In this document: piece after piece, positions 1-10,569 of the stretch
How positions within the stretch are numbered: the stretch's first letter is position 1
Layout of the letters: every line of letters begins with the position of its first letter
Assembly (NCBI RefSeq): GCF_000716445.1
Contig: NZ_JNWK01000063.1
Coordinates: 1-42,531, forward strand
Length of the DNA: 42,531 nt
Reading direction: 5' to 3'
DNA from: Streptomyces wedmorensis
GTDB lineage: Bacteria; Actinomycetota; Actinomycetes; Streptomycetales; Streptomycetaceae
Notes under the pieces: generated by a model
The model's input: the letters and a program-made list of their open reading frames with translations, nothing else
Told to the model about the DNA's origin: nothing
Database searches by the model: none
Translations under genes and position numbers: made by a program

Positions 1-95
1 CGTACAGTGCTGTCGCGAGGGTTTCGAGGTCTGTCGTCACAAACGGACCAACGAGACCCTCGCTTCATGCGCCCGAAGACTTCGGACTTACTCGT

Positions 96-1484
96 CTAGT
101 TCCGGCTCAGCGGCGGCTCCGCCGGCGTCCCGTGGACCGGGCCGAACAGCACCGCCCGCGCCACCGACGGGGCGAAGAGGGCCGTGAGCGGGGCGGTCAG
201 GGTGAGCGCCGCGCGGAACGGCGCACCCACGACCGGGTCACCCGCGGCCCGCTCCTGCACCCGGCGCAGGTACCAGCCGACCGCCTTGTCGGCGGGGCCG
301 GGGCGCGCCGCGTCGCCCGTGGCGCCGGGCATCTTCTTGTCCGCGCCCGCCGAGATGTCCCAGGCCTGCTTCGAGGCGTCGAGCAGCGCGCGCTGCACCT
401 GCCGGGTCGTCGGGGTGCGCTTCGGGTCGGTGAGCGCCCGGCGCAGCGCCACCGCGGTGAGCGCGGCGACGGCCATGCCCTGGCCGTAGATCGGGTTGAA
501 GGCGCACAGCGCGTCACCGGTGGCCAGGAAGCCGGCCGGCCGGCGGCCCGGACGGTCGTACCGGCGCCGGATGTTGGAGGTCTTGCGGAAGCCGTACACC
601 GGGGAGTCCGGCTCGGCCCGCGCCAGCCAGTCGCTGACCACCGGGTGCGGCAGCCGCTTCGCGTACTCCTCGAACGCGCCCTCGTCGGTGGGCGGTTCGT
701 CGCCCCGCAGTCCGGACAGGGTGACCAGGTGCCGGCCGTCGCCGAGCGGCAGCACGACACCGCCGTACACCTGGTCGGGGCTGGGCACGACGTAGTAGCC
801 GACCGCGTCCGTGCCCGGGACGTCGGCGGGCGAGCGGTAGACCCGGGTGGCGTAGGCGAGTCCGGTGTCGAGGGTCTCCTCGTGCGGCGCCTCCGCGCCG
901 ATCCCGGCCAGCCAGTCGGCGGCCTTCGTGGACCGCCCCGACGCGTCCACGACCAGATCGGCCTCCAGGGTACGGGTCTCCTTGTCCGCGCCCGCCCCGC
1001 GCTCGCGCAGCCGCACGCCCCGGACGCGCGAGGAGTCTCCGGTCAGGCCCACCGTCTCGGTGCCCTCGACCAGCTCGATCCGCGGGTCGGCCAGCACCCG
1101 CTGCCGCACCAGCCACTCCAGCTGGGGCCGCGGACCGGTGTAGAAGTGCGCGGTCGCCGGCGTCCGGCGGAACCACTGGCCGTTCTGCCACTGCACCATG
1201 TCCTCGGGGACGCCCACCTTCGGCGCCCCGAGCTCGCCGAGCTCCGCCATGAACCCCGGAAGCAGCTCGTCCAGCGCCTGCTGTCCCCCCGCGATCAGGA
1301 CGTGCAGGTGCCGCCCCTGCGGAACCCCCGGCCGCGCCTCCTGCCCCTCCGGAAACCGGTCACGCTCGACGACCGTCACCCGCTCCGCGTGCTCGGCCAG
1401 CACCCGCGCCGCGAGCAGCCCCGCGAGACTTCCCCCGATCACCACCGCATGACGCGCCACACGGCCCCCCAACTCGTCGGCCAT
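96..1484 (-). CDS. FAD-dependent oxidoreductase / monooxygenase-like protein
   Basis: A 462-residue flavoprotein of the large family that includes aromatic hydroxylases, epoxidases and geranylgeranyl reductases. The N-terminus carries a Rossmann dinucleotide fold: G17-G-S-L-A-G22, then an acidic residue at the end of the second strand (E40) that would bind the FAD ribose. The second FAD signature, G323-D324 followed by the stretch ending in GQGM, sits where this family binds the riboflavin part and pyrophosphate. Length is normal for a single-component flavoprotein. The ATG start is preceded by GGAAAGG. It is divergent from the gene at 1670 and has no operon partner in view, so the substrate cannot be inferred. 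The family call is secure; the choice between hydroxylase, epoxidase and reductase is open. Confidence 0.85.
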   Translation of the reverse strand: MADELGGRVARHAVVIGGSLAGLLAARVLAEHAERVTVVERDRFPEGQEARPGVPQGRHLHVLIAGGQQALDELLPGFMAELGELGAPKVGVPEDMVQWQNGQWFRRTPATAHFYTGPRPQLEWLVRQRVLADPRIELVEGTETVGLTGDSSRVRGVRLRERGAGADKETRTLEADLVVDASGRSTKAADWLAGIGAEAPHEETLDTGLAYATRVYRSPADVPGTDAVGYYVVPSPDQVYGGVVLPLGDGRHLVTLSGLRGDEPPTDEGAFEEYAKRLPHPVVSDWLARAEPDSPVYGFRKTSNIRRRYDRPGRRPAGFLATGDALCAFNPIYGQGMAVAALTAVALRRALTDPKRTPTTRQVQRALLDASKQAWDISAGADKKMPGATGDAARPGPADKAVGWYLRRVQERAAGDPVVGAPFRAALTLTAPLTALFAPSVARAVLFGPVHGTPAEPPLSRN

Positions 1485-1669
1485 ACCCGCCCTTTCCTCT
1501 CCATGAACCAGAACTCCCCAGTATCCACGCCCTTACGGACGCCGTCGCCCCGCCTCGCCCGACAGGACACCCTTAGGGTGGGGCCCATGGCATCCGAACG
1601 CGCGACGGGCCCCACCGGCTTCAGGTAGCCCGCCAGGAGATCCCTGGCGGTCGTCACCCACGGAGTCGT

Positions 1670-2059
1670 ATGGCACGCACCGCACATCACATCCCGCGCT
1701 CCCGCCGCCCGTGGCCCGACGGACGGCTCAAGGGCGAACCCTGGTGTTCCGTCGTCGTCCGGGACCTCAGGTACAGCGCCGACCGCCTCGACGAGGCGGC
1801 GCGCGAGCGGACCAGACCCCGGCCCCAGGCGGTCCGCCGGACCGTCGAGTTGCGCACCTGGCCCCGCTTCCAGCGGGACAAGTCCGTCGCGCGCTGGTCC
1901 GCGCAGGACGAGCGCAGGGCCCGGCAGCTGCTGCGCGTCCGCATGCGGACGCTGACGCGTCTGGTGAACGGCACCGGCGGGACGATCGCCCGCACGGCCC
2001 CGTACACCGTGGACGTGCCGCCGTACCGCCATCGGCGCCTCGCGCTCTGGCTCGCGTAG
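1670..2059 (+). CDS. small basic conserved hypothetical protein
   Basis: A 129-residue, very Arg-rich protein starting MARTAHH. An ACGGAG ribosome site lies just upstream of the ATG. No transmembrane segment, signal peptide or metal-binding Cys/His cluster is visible. The body has two arginine-rich stretches and ends in a PPYRHRR segment followed by ALWLA. I recall the same overall layout (MARTAHH start, Arg-rich middle, C-terminal tyrosine/arginine patch) from uncharacterised short Streptomyces proteins, but know no function for them. Strong G/C third-position bias in this frame and a good ribosome site support a real gene. It is transcribed away from the flavoprotein gene at 96-1484, so the 185 bp between them probably holds both promoters. 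Confidence 0.65.
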   Translation: MARTAHHIPRSRRPWPDGRLKGEPWCSVVVRDLRYSADRLDEAARERTRPRPQAVRRTVELRTWPRFQRDKSVARWSAQDERRARQLLRVRMRTLTRLVNGTGGTIARTAPYTVDVPPYRHRRLALWLA

Positions 2060-2124
2060 GACAGGGGCCGCCGATGACGACGGGGGGTCCGGCCGGACGG
2101 CGGCCGGGCCCCCCGTCCGTCGTG

Positions 2125-2661
2125 TCACTCCCCGCCGAGCTCCGCCAGCGCGTGGGTGAGCCATTCGACCCAGAAACGCTCCAGGTCGATGCCGCCGCGG
2201 AGGACGAGGTGGCGGAGGCGGTCGGGTTCGGGGCGCGGCTGGGTGGCGGGGAAGTCGCGGGCCTCGATGACGAGGTACTCGTCCAACTGGGCCTGGTGGA
2301 GGGCGAGGTGGCGTTCCAGTTCGGCGCGGAGGCCGGTGGAGCCGACCATGGCGGCGGCGCGCATGCGGAGGAGGAGGGAGGAGCGGAGGGGCTTGGGGTC
2401 TTCGGAGCGGGCGACCCAGGTGGTGAGTTCGACGAGGCCGGCGGGGAGTACCTCGTACTCCTTCTTCTGTCCCCGGGCGGGGACCGGAGCGGGCAGGGCA
2501 CGGATGTGCCCCGCCTGCTCCAGCTTGCCCAGTTCGCGGTAGATCTGCTGGTGCGTGGCCGACCAGAAGTAGCCGATCGACTTGTCGAAGCGGCGCGTGA
2601 GTTCGAGGCCGGAGGACGGCTTCTCGAGCAGGGCGGTCAGGATCGCGTGCGGGAGGGACAT
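2125..2661 (-). CDS. PadR family transcriptional regulator
   Basis: A 178-residue regulator. Residues 1-80 form the PadR-type winged helix: the opening MSLPHAILTALLEKPSSG, then the segment with YFWSATHQQIYRELGKLEQ (recognition helix) and a wing containing KKEYEV. Residues 90-178 are the charged helical C-terminal part (PadR_C, Vir-like) that usually makes the dimer. The gene lies 32 bp downstream of fadH on the same strand, so both are probably one transcript. PadR proteins often repress their own operon. The perfect palindrome at 4764-4785, upstream of fadH, is a plausible operator, but this link is inferred from position only. Start ATG with an AGGATG sequence upstream. Confidence 0.88.
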   Translation of the reverse strand: MSLPHAILTALLEKPSSGLELTRRFDKSIGYFWSATHQQIYRELGKLEQAGHIRALPAPVPARGQKKEYEVLPAGLVELTTWVARSEDPKPLRSSLLLRMRAAAMVGSTGLRAELERHLALHQAQLDEYLVIEARDFPATQPRPEPDRLRHLVLRGGIDLERFWVEWLTHALAELGGE

Positions 2662-2693
2662 GCTCGCATCCTAGGTTCGGCCGGCCACGGTGA

Positions 2694-4785
<2,092 letters not shown>

Positions 4786-4804
4786 ATTGGAGACGTGACA
4801 TGTA

Positions 4805-5677
4805 CTACTCGGTAACGAAGGCTCCCGTGAAGGCGTCCAGCTCCTCCGGCGTCCGGGGCTCCGCGGCGCCCGCGCCGAGCAGGCCGTGGGCCCGCAGGAG
4901 ACGGGCCACGGCAGTGCCCCAGGGACGGCGGAGCCGGGCGGCCGCGAGCAGGCCGTCGTCCGCGAGGAGGTCGGCGACCGGACCGGTGTGGAGGCCGGAG
5001 GGAGCCAGGACGGCCGCCTCGTCGGCCCAGCGCAGCGCCAGGTCGACGTCGTGTGTCGCCATCACCACGGTCGTGCCGCCCTCCCGGAGCCGCCGAAGGG
5101 CGTCGAGGAGCCGCTCCTGACCGTGCGGGTCGAGGCCGGCCGTCGGCTCGTCCATGATCAGGACACGGGGCCGCATCGCCACGGCCCCGGCGATCGCGGC
5201 CCGCTTGCGCTGCCCGTACGAGAGCAGGTGCGTCGGCCGGTCCGCGAGCGCCACGATGTCCAGCGCCTCCAGCGCCTCGCTCACCCGCAGCCGTACCTCC
5301 TCCTCCGGAAGTCCCAGGTTCATCGGCCCGAACGACACGTCCTGGGCGACCGAGGCGGCGAACAGCTGGTCGTCCGGATCCTGCACCACCAGCTGCACGG
5401 TGGTCCGCAGCCGCGTCAGCCCCCGGCGGTCGTACGCCACCTCCGCACCGTCCAGGCGTAGCGACCCGCTCCCGCACCGCAGCCCCCCGCTCAGCAGCCG
5501 GAGCAGCGTCGTCTTGCCACTGCCGTTGCGGCCGAGGAGCGCGATCGCCCGCCCCTCCGCCACCGCGAAGTCCACGCCCGACAGGACGGCGGGACCGTCC
5601 TCGTAGGCGAAGCCCGCCCCCACCAGCTCCACGACGGGCGTCGAGCCCCGGGCCGTCGTCGGGTCCTGAGACGTCAC
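4805..5677 (-). CDS. cbiO: cobalt ECF transporter ATPase CbiO
   Basis: A 290-residue ABC ATPase that powers cobalt uptake. Walker A is G49-R-N-G-S-G-K-T56, the signature is LSYGQ at 152-156, and Walker B is VLIMDE with D176/E177, followed by PTAGLD. A Q-loop-like glutamine (QD) is near 99. The reading frame stays open far upstream (to 6334), but the true start is the GTG at 5677, because it overlaps the cbiQ stop by four bases (GTGA) and places the first beta strand at the normal position. It is the last gene of cbiM-cbiN-cbiQ-cbiO, with translational coupling to cbiQ. The whole operon is expected to be shut off by B12 through the riboswitch upstream of cbiM. Confidence 0.92.
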   Translation of the reverse strand: MTSQDPTTARGSTPVVELVGAGFAYEDGPAVLSGVDFAVAEGRAIALLGRNGSGKTTLLRLLSGGLRCGSGSLRLDGAEVAYDRRGLTRLRTTVQLVVQDPDDQLFAASVAQDVSFGPMNLGLPEEEVRLRVSEALEALDIVALADRPTHLLSYGQRKRAAIAGAVAMRPRVLIMDEPTAGLDPHGQERLLDALRRLREGGTTVVMATHDVDLALRWADEAAVLAPSGLHTGPVADLLADDGLLAAARLRRPWGTAVARLLRAHGLLGAGAAEPRTPEELDAFTGAFVTE

Positions 5678-6423
5678 GGAAGGAACCTTTCCAGTACGAG
5701 AGTGAGGGCGACGATCCCGCCGAGCAGCACGCCCGTCGCCACGAGGAAGCGACGCGAGATCCCGCACGCGGGCACCAGCACCCGCAGCGTCCCGTCGTAA
5801 CCACGCCCCGCGAGACCCGACTGCAGCCGCTGCGCCCGGTCGAAGGCGCGCACGAACGTGGTCGCGCCGAGCCCGGCGAGCGAACGCCAGGTCGCGGCCC
5901 GGGAGGTGTGCCCCAGGCGGGCCGCCTGGGCCTGCCGGATCTTGGACAGCGAGTCCAGCAGCAGGAAGATGATCCGGTACATCACGAGCGCCACGTCCAC
6001 GACCGGCGCCGGCACCCCCGCCCGGACCAGCCGGGGCAGCACGTCCGACACCGGCGTCGTGAACGCGAACAGCAGCACCCCGAGCGAGGCCGCCGCCGTC
6101 CGCGACAGCAGCTCGCCCGCGTGCGCCGGGCCGGCGGGCGCGAGCGCCACGAGTCCGCGCGCCCCGCCCACCTCGAACAGCAACGGCACCGCACCGGTGA
6201 CGCAGAAACCGAGCGGGACCCGGAACGCCCGCCACAACTGACGGCCCGGCACACCGGCCGGCCCCAGCAGCACCACGAGCGTCACCGCCGCCACCAGCAC
6301 CGCGCCCGGCCACGGCGGCAGACACACCGCGCACAACGTCAGACCGAAGCCGAGCAGCGCCTTCTCGGCGGGATGGCGGGAGCGCCAGCGACTGCTGTGC
6401 GCCGCCGCGTCGATGGGCAGCAT
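5674..6423 (-). CDS. cbiQ: cobalt ECF transporter transmembrane (T) component CbiQ
   Basis: A 249-residue membrane protein with about five hydrophobic segments (near residues 25-55, 60-80, 95-125, 130-155 and 225-245). Between the last two lies the cytoplasmic region with the Ala-Arg-Gly-like coupling helices typical of T components: AQAARLGHTS near 164 and GLAGRGYDG near 205. These contact the CbiO ATPases. The N-terminus MLPIDAAAHSSRWRSRHPAEK is charged, as usual for CbiQ. The stop overlaps the cbiO start, and the gene begins six bases after cbiN. Function as the energy-coupling subunit of the cobalt transporter follows from the family and from the intact operon. Confidence 0.9.
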   Translation of the reverse strand: MLPIDAAAHSSRWRSRHPAEKALLGFGLTLCAVCLPPWPGAVLVAAVTLVVLLGPAGVPGRQLWRAFRVPLGFCVTGAVPLLFEVGGARGLVALAPAGPAHAGELLSRTAAASLGVLLFAFTTPVSDVLPRLVRAGVPAPVVDVALVMYRIIFLLLDSLSKIRQAQAARLGHTSRAATWRSLAGLGATTFVRAFDRAQRLQSGLAGRGYDGTLRVLVPACGISRRFLVATGVLLGGIVALTLVLERFLP

Positions 6424-6429
6424 CGGCGG

Positions 6430-6939
6430 CTACGCGTCCCGGTCCCGGACGTCACCGGCCGGCCCGCCCGGACCGGCGGCCGACAGGCCGGAGCCCTGGG
6501 CGTCGGACCGAGTCGCGCCGGATCCCGGGGCCTCGGGGCTGCCCGGCGAACCGGAGTCCGTACCGCCGGCACGGTCCGTGCGCCCGGCACCATCCGTGAG
6601 TCCGGCACCGCCCTCGTCGGCCGCCGCCAGTGCCGCGCCCTGCCGACGGCCGCGTCGCAGACCGAAGTAGTACGCCAGGACGCCCGCGCCCAGGGCCGCC
6701 TGGAGGGCGAAGAGCGCGGACTCGATCTCGCCGGACGGCGGCTCGTACAGCGGGCTGAACCAGGGCTCGTAGTCCGGCTGGAGCTCGGTGATGGCGGTCT
6801 CCGCCTCCGCGTCCGCCCCGGTGAACGGCTCCTCCTTGTGGTCGCCCAGCCCCAGGACGAGAGGCAGCACCGCGAGCGCGACGACGACGAGCAGCAGCAG
6901 GCCGTTGATCTTCGTGTTCCGGCTGATCCTGGTGCTCAT
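6430..6939 (-). CDS. cbiN: cobalt transporter accessory component CbiN with long hydrophilic tail
   Basis: A 169-residue protein. Residues 1-32 contain the first membrane helix ([17 protein letters not shown]). The extracellular segment with [16 protein letters not shown] follows, and a second helix ([20 protein letters not shown]) lies near 80-100. This is the normal CbiN plan, a two-helix subunit needed by CbiM for metal capture. Typical CbiN ends near 100 residues; here about 65 extra residues rich in Gly, Ala, Asp and Ser follow the second helix. The ATG at 6939 was chosen because it overlaps the cbiM stop (ATGA) and has a correctly spaced GAGGAGG upstream, although the frame is open to 7704. 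Confidence 0.88.
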   Translation of the reverse strand: MSTRISRNTKINGLLLLVVVALAVLPLVLGLGDHKEEPFTGADAEAETAITELQPDYEPWFSPLYEPPSGEIESALFALQAALGAGVLAYYFGLRRGRRQGAALAAADEGGAGLTDGAGRTDRAGGTDSGSPGSPEAPGSGATRSDAQGSGLSAAGPGGPAGDVRDRDA

Positions 6940-7634
6940 CGCGCGACCGCCTCCTCGTGCAGGTCCTTCCCGGCCCGGGGGAGGACGCCCAGCCTGGTCA
7001 GATCGCCCTTGCTCGACTGGGTGAGCAGCCGCATCACGAGCACGGTGAGCAGACCCTCGCTCACCGCCAGCGGAATCTGCGTCACCGCGAAGATCCCGCC
7101 GAACTTGGCCAGCGCGCCCGGCACACCGCTGCCCGGGTCGGGGAACGCGAGCGCCAACTGCACGCTGGTGACGCAGTACGTGGAAAGGTCGGCGACGAAC
7201 GCGCCGAAGAAGACGGCGACCATCAGCGGCGTACCGAACCGGCGCAGCAGGCGGTACGTCCCGTACCCCGCCCAGGGCCCGACGATCGCCATCGAGAAGG
7301 CGTTCGCGCCGAGCGTGGTCAGTCCGCCGTGGGCGAGCAGCAGGGCCTGGAAGAGCAGGGTGATCGTGCCCAGGACCGCCATGATCGGCGGCCGGAACAG
7401 GATCGCGCCCAGACCCGTACCCGTCGGATGGGAACAACTTCCCGTCACCGAAGGCAGCTTGAGCGCCGACAGGACGAACGTGAAGGCGCCGGAGGCGCCG
7501 AGCAGCAGGGTGGACTCGGGGTTGGACCGGACCTCGCGGGTGAGCGCGCGGACCCCGTGGACGACGAACGGGGCGGCCGCGACACCCCAGGCGACGGCGT
7601 GCGCAGGGGGCAGATACCCCTCGGCTATATGCAT
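6936..7634 (-). CDS. cbiM: cobalt ECF transporter substrate-binding membrane protein CbiM
   Basis: A 232-residue membrane protein starting [10 protein letters not shown]. The conserved start with His2 is required in this family because the N-terminal amine and His2 help bind the metal. A second family motif with [10 protein letters not shown] lies near residue 67. About six or seven hydrophobic helices follow. The frame is open to 7676, but only the ATG at 7634 gives the conserved N-terminus; GGAGAGG lies 10-16 bases upstream. CbiM is the metal-selective component of the transporter. The cobalamin riboswitch directly upstream shows cobalt rather than nickel as the likely substrate. First gene of the four-gene operon. 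Confidence 0.92.
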   Translation of the reverse strand: MHIAEGYLPPAHAVAWGVAAAPFVVHGVRALTREVRSNPESTLLLGASGAFTFVLSALKLPSVTGSCSHPTGTGLGAILFRPPIMAVLGTITLLFQALLLAHGGLTTLGANAFSMAIVGPWAGYGTYRLLRRFGTPLMVAVFFGAFVADLSTYCVTSVQLALAFPDPGSGVPGALAKFGGIFAVTQIPLAVSEGLLTVLVMRLLTQSSKGDLTRLGVLPRAGKDLHEEAVAR

Positions 7635-7677
7635 GGTCGGGAGACCTCTCCAGCACCTCGTGGATGGACAACGCACC

Positions 7678-7855
7678 CTGGCCGGTCTCCTGGCTGACGG
7701 TCATGCCGTCCGACTCCGCCTTCCCACACCGCGACGGTCTCCCGTCGCGGTCCAGTGGCTTCCCCGAGGGCGTTTCCCGCGGGGATGGAGCCGGACCTCC
7801 CGATCACAGTGGCGAGGGCCGCACCGGTATCCCACCGGTTTCCCGTACACCAAGG
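7678..7855 (-). ncRNA. cobalamin (B12) riboswitch controlling cbiMNQO
   Basis: Read on the minus strand, the leader has the ordered parts of a B12 riboswitch: GGGAAACCGGTGGG and TACCGGTGCGG near the 5' end, GCCACTGTGA at about 7803-7812, the GGGAA-GCCACTG segment near 7750-7765, and the B12 box GCCAGGAGACCGGCC at 7681-7695. The B12 box ends about 45 bases before the cbiM start, leaving room for an expression platform that could mask the ribosome site. Known action: B12 binding turns off cobalt uptake genes. The exact 5' boundary is approximate. Confidence 0.9.
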
Positions 7856-7947
7856 CCCTGCGACATTAGTGCGTTGACCAGGTACATCACAACACGGTCG
7901 CCACCCGGCGCGGCCCCTCCGTCACTCCGCGCACGCGCCCCGAAGGG

Positions 7948-8520
7948 TCATTCCTTGCGGTAGGCGTACGCCTCCGAGGCCGCCGCCGCCACCGCGTCGA
8001 GGTCCCCGCCCGCGCTCGCCGTCACCAGCGCGGCGACCGCGCCCTCGACGAACGGCGCGTCCACCAGTCGGGAGCCCCCCGGTAGTTCGTCACCTTCGGC
8101 CAGCAGCGCCTTCACGGTGAGCACGGCACTCCCGAGGTCGACGAGGAGCGCCACCCCGGCGCCCCGGTCCGCCTCCTTCGCCGCCTCGGCGATCAGCTCG
8201 GAACTCGTTCCCAGCCCCCCGTCCGGAGTCCCGCCCGCCGGTACGACCGGAGCAAGCTCCCCGCCCCCCGCGAGCCCTCGTGCCAGCTCGGCCACCGCCA
8301 CCGCCACCGCCGCACTGTGCGACACGAGCACGATGCCGACGAACGCCGCACCACCGGAGGCCGTGTCGGCGTCCACCGCACCACCGGAGGCCGTGTCGGC
8401 GTCCACCGCACCGCCGGTGGGCCCGGGCACGTCCACCGCACCGCCGGTGGGCCCGGGCACGTCCACCGCACCGCCGGTGGGCCCGGGCACGTCCACCGCA
8501 CCGCCGGCCGCCCCGCTCAC
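7948..8520 (-). CDS. dhaM: dihydroxyacetone kinase phosphotransfer subunit DhaM with repeat N-terminus
   Basis: A 190-residue protein. Residues 60-190 are an EIIA-Man-like domain: FVGIVLVSHS with the phospho-accepting His68, later LVDLGSAVLT and a C-terminal helix. DhaM passes phosphate from the PTS (HPr) to the ADP bound on DhaL. In E. coli this domain begins at residue 1 with His9, so this protein has an extra 59 residues. That extension is three copies of GGAVDVPGPT and two of GGAVDADTAS, encoded by 30-bp tandem repeats. The GTG at 8520 has GGAGGGGGT upstream and overlaps the dhaL stop (GTGA), which supports translation of the repeats. Last gene of dhaK-dhaL-dhaM. Confidence 0.88.
   Translation of the reverse strand: MSGAAGGAVDVPGPTGGAVDVPGPTGGAVDVPGPTGGAVDADTASGGAVDADTASGGAAFVGIVLVSHSAAVAVAVAELARGLAGGGELAPVVPAGGTPDGGLGTSSELIAEAAKEADRGAGVALLVDLGSAVLTVKALLAEGDELPGGSRLVDAPFVEGAVAALVTASAGGDLDAVAAAASEAYAYRKE
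8341..8510. repeat. 30-bp tandem repeats inside dhaM
   Basis: Five full 30-bp units plus a partial sixth. Two subtypes are seen: units at 8341-8370 and 8371-8400 end in CCGTGTCGGC, and those at 8401-8430, 8431-8460 and 8461-8490 end in GCCCGGGCAC. All share the 10-mer GTCCACCGCA or a close variant. The units are almost identical at the DNA level, so the expansion is recent and copy number probably varies between strains. The period is a multiple of three, so the frame is kept. Confidence 0.95.
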
Positions 8521-9137
8521 GACACCCCCTCCGCGCCCGCCGTCTCGGCGAGCGTCGAGAACAGCAGGGCCGACGACGTCGCCCCCGGGTCCTGGTGCCC
8601 GACCGACCGTTCACCCAGATAGCTCGCCCTGCCCTTGCGGGCCCGCAAGGGTACGGTCCCGACGGCGCCCTCGTCGGCGGCCGCGCGCGCCGCGCCGAAC
8701 GACGTCCGCAGGCCCTCCACACCAGGGACCAGCGAGTCCAGCATCGTCTTGTCGCCCACCTGCGCACCGCCGAGCTGGGCCACGGCGGCGACGCCCGCCT
8801 CCAGGGCCTCGGCCAGCCGCACCCGGCCGATCGTCTCCTCCTCGCCCAGGGCCTTGCCGGCGCGGCGAAGCAGCGTGCCGTACAACGGTCCCGACGCGCC
8901 GCCGACCGTGGAGATGAGGTGACGTCCGGCGGTCGTGAGCACGGCGCCGGGCGTCACCGGCGGCTCCTTCGCCAGCGTCTCCGTCACGGCGGCGAAGCCG
9001 CGCTTCAGATTGGCGCCGTGGTCGGCGTCGCCGATCGCGGAGTCCAGCTCGGTCAACCGGTCCGCCTCCCGGTCGACGGTCTCGGCGACCGCTGCCAGCC
9101 AGCGCACGAGGAACTCCGCCCCGAACGTCTCCGTCAT
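8517..9137 (-). CDS. dhaL: dihydroxyacetone kinase ADP-binding subunit DhaL
   Basis: A 206-residue all-helical subunit. The metal-binding motif is clear: L-D32-S-A-I-G-D37-A-D39-H-G, where the three aspartates hold two magnesium ions on the ADP. The nucleotide loop with GGASGPLYG lies near 80, and AQLGGAQVGDKTMLD near 125 is also conserved. DhaL keeps ADP bound, receives phosphate from DhaM and passes it to dihydroxyacetone on DhaK. An upstream in-frame start at 9167 is possible, but the ATG at 9137 has GGGAGG correctly spaced and gives the usual length. Its stop overlaps the dhaM start; dhaK lies 37 bp upstream. Confidence 0.92.
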   Translation of the reverse strand: MTETFGAEFLVRWLAAVAETVDREADRLTELDSAIGDADHGANLKRGFAAVTETLAKEPPVTPGAVLTTAGRHLISTVGGASGPLYGTLLRRAGKALGEEETIGRVRLAEALEAGVAAVAQLGGAQVGDKTMLDSLVPGVEGLRTSFGAARAAADEGAVGTVPLRARKGRASYLGERSVGHQDPGATSSALLFSTLAETAGAEGVS

Positions 9138-9174
9138 GCCGCCTCCCTCATCCCCTCGCGTCCCCATCCCCGCC

Positions 9175-10167
9175 TCACCGGCCCCAGCGCAGGGCGGGCG
9201 TCTGCACCGGCGCGTCCCACAGCCGCAGCAGCTCCTCGTCCACCTCGCACAGGGTCACCGAGCAGCCGGCCATGTCGAGCGAGGTCACGTAGTTCCCGAC
9301 CAGTGTCCGCGCCACCGGCACGCCCCGCTCGCCGAGCACCCGCTGCACCTCCGCGTTGAACCCGTACAACTCCAGGAGAGGTGTGCCGCCCATGCCGTTG
9401 ACCAGCGCGATCACCGGCCCCGTAGGGTCCAGGTCCTCGACGACCGCGTTCACGGCGTAGTCCGCGATCTCCCGCGAGGTCATCATCGCCCGCCGTTCGC
9501 GGCCCGGCTCCCCGTGGATGCCGACGCCCAACTCCAGTTCCCCCGGCGGGAGGTCGAACGTCGGACTGCCCTTGGCGGGCGTCGTGCACGCGCTCAGCGC
9601 CACCCCGAACGACCGTGACCGTTCGTTCACCCGCCGGGCGATCGCCTCCACCCGCTCCAGCGGAGCCCCCTCCTCCGCGGCGGCGCCCGCGATCTTCTCC
9701 ACGAACAGCGTCCCCCCGGTCCCGCGTCGCCCGGCCGTGTACAGGCTGTCCGTCACCGCCACGTCGTCGTCGACCAGCACCTTCGCGACCTGGATGCCCT
9801 CGTCCTCCGCCAGCTCCGCCGCCATCTCGAAGTTCAGCACGTCACCGGTGTAGTTCTTCACCACGAACAGCACCCCGGCCCCACTGTCCACGGCCGCCGC
9901 CGCCCGCACCATCTGATCCGGCACCGGCGACGTGAACACCTCCCCGGGGCACGCCGCCGTCAGCATCCCCGGCCCCACGAACCCCCCGTGCAACGGCTCG
10001 TGCCCCGAACCGCCCCCGGACACCAACGCCACCTTCCCCGCCACGGGCGCGTCCCGTCTCACCACCACCCGCCGCTCCACATCCACCGTCAACTCGGGAT
10101 GCGCCGCCGCCATCCCCCGCAGCGCATCCGCGACGACGGTCTCCGGAACGTTGATCAGCATCCTCAC
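9175..10167 (-). CDS. dhaK: dihydroxyacetone kinase substrate-binding subunit DhaK
   Basis: A 330-residue protein, standard length. The dihydroxyacetone pocket is recognisable: SGGGSGHEPLH at 50-60 with His56, NYTGD near 105-109, and His218 in GVGIHGE, the residue that forms the covalent hemiaminal with the substrate. In the known system DhaK and DhaL take phosphate from DhaM, so the energy source is phosphoenolpyruvate through the PTS, not ATP. The GTG at 10167 follows GGAGG at good spacing; the ATG two codons later is an alternative. First gene of dhaKLM. The island with the STAND gene begins just upstream of its promoter region. Confidence 0.93.
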   Translation of the reverse strand: MRMLINVPETVVADALRGMAAAHPELTVDVERRVVVRRDAPVAGKVALVSGGGSGHEPLHGGFVGPGMLTAACPGEVFTSPVPDQMVRAAAAVDSGAGVLFVVKNYTGDVLNFEMAAELAEDEGIQVAKVLVDDDVAVTDSLYTAGRRGTGGTLFVEKIAGAAAEEGAPLERVEAIARRVNERSRSFGVALSACTTPAKGSPTFDLPPGELELGVGIHGEPGRERRAMMTSREIADYAVNAVVEDLDPTGPVIALVNGMGGTPLLELYGFNAEVQRVLGERGVPVARTLVGNYVTSLDMAGCSVTLCEVDEELLRLWDAPVQTPALRWGR

Positions 10168-10569
10168 GGGTACCTCCTGGTGAGACTAGCAAGCATGTGA
10201 CTGAACAGGATTTTTGCAGGTCAGACTGGGTGAGGCGGGTTATTGATCTCGGCGATTCATGGCGCCTGGCGGCGGTTTCGTGCGGTACTGATGCTGACCA
10301 GTTGCTGACTTCCCTGACTGCCCGTCAGGTTCGGTTGGCGCTGCGCGCTCTTTGCACTTGTGCATGATGGAGCAATTATCGGCGCGGGGGGCGCGCTCGC
10401 GCACCGGTGCGTCGCGGGTGGAAGCGGCTGATTCCGTGCCGACAGGCTTCGTGCTATGCCTCGATGCATGTTCGTCACGCAGGCCACAAGTGAGCGGCAG
10501 GCCATACTGTTTGTAGCTGTGGGCTCCTGGTGAGGAGTCCGTTGCGGCGTCCTGGGGAAGTGATGCGCG
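10168..10569. other. intergenic region between dhaK and the STAND gene
   Basis: About 400 bp without a convincing gene, between two divergent genes. It must hold the dhaK promoter on one side and that of the large STAND gene on the other. Base composition is visibly richer in A/T (for example ATTTTTGCAGG near 10210) than the flanking coding DNA. It contains repeated TGCTGAC words near 10291-10311 that recur upstream of the integrase. No tRNA or complete attachment site could be identified by eye. Confidence 0.6.
10291..10311 (+). repeat. 21-bp motif, left copy (inverted relative to the copy at 15221-15241)
   Basis: The words ATGCTGACC and TTGCTGAC are separated by two or three bases. The reverse complement of 15221-15241 matches this stretch at 18 of 21 positions. 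The copies lie near the two ends of the island holding the STAND gene and the integrase. They may be recombinase arm sites or operators of a shared regulator; the inverted orientation argues against simple attL/attR direct repeats. Confidence 0.5.

Noticed and set aside
8341..8510. CRISPR array
   Set aside because: Repeats are directly adjacent 30-bp units without spacers and keep the dhaM reading frame.
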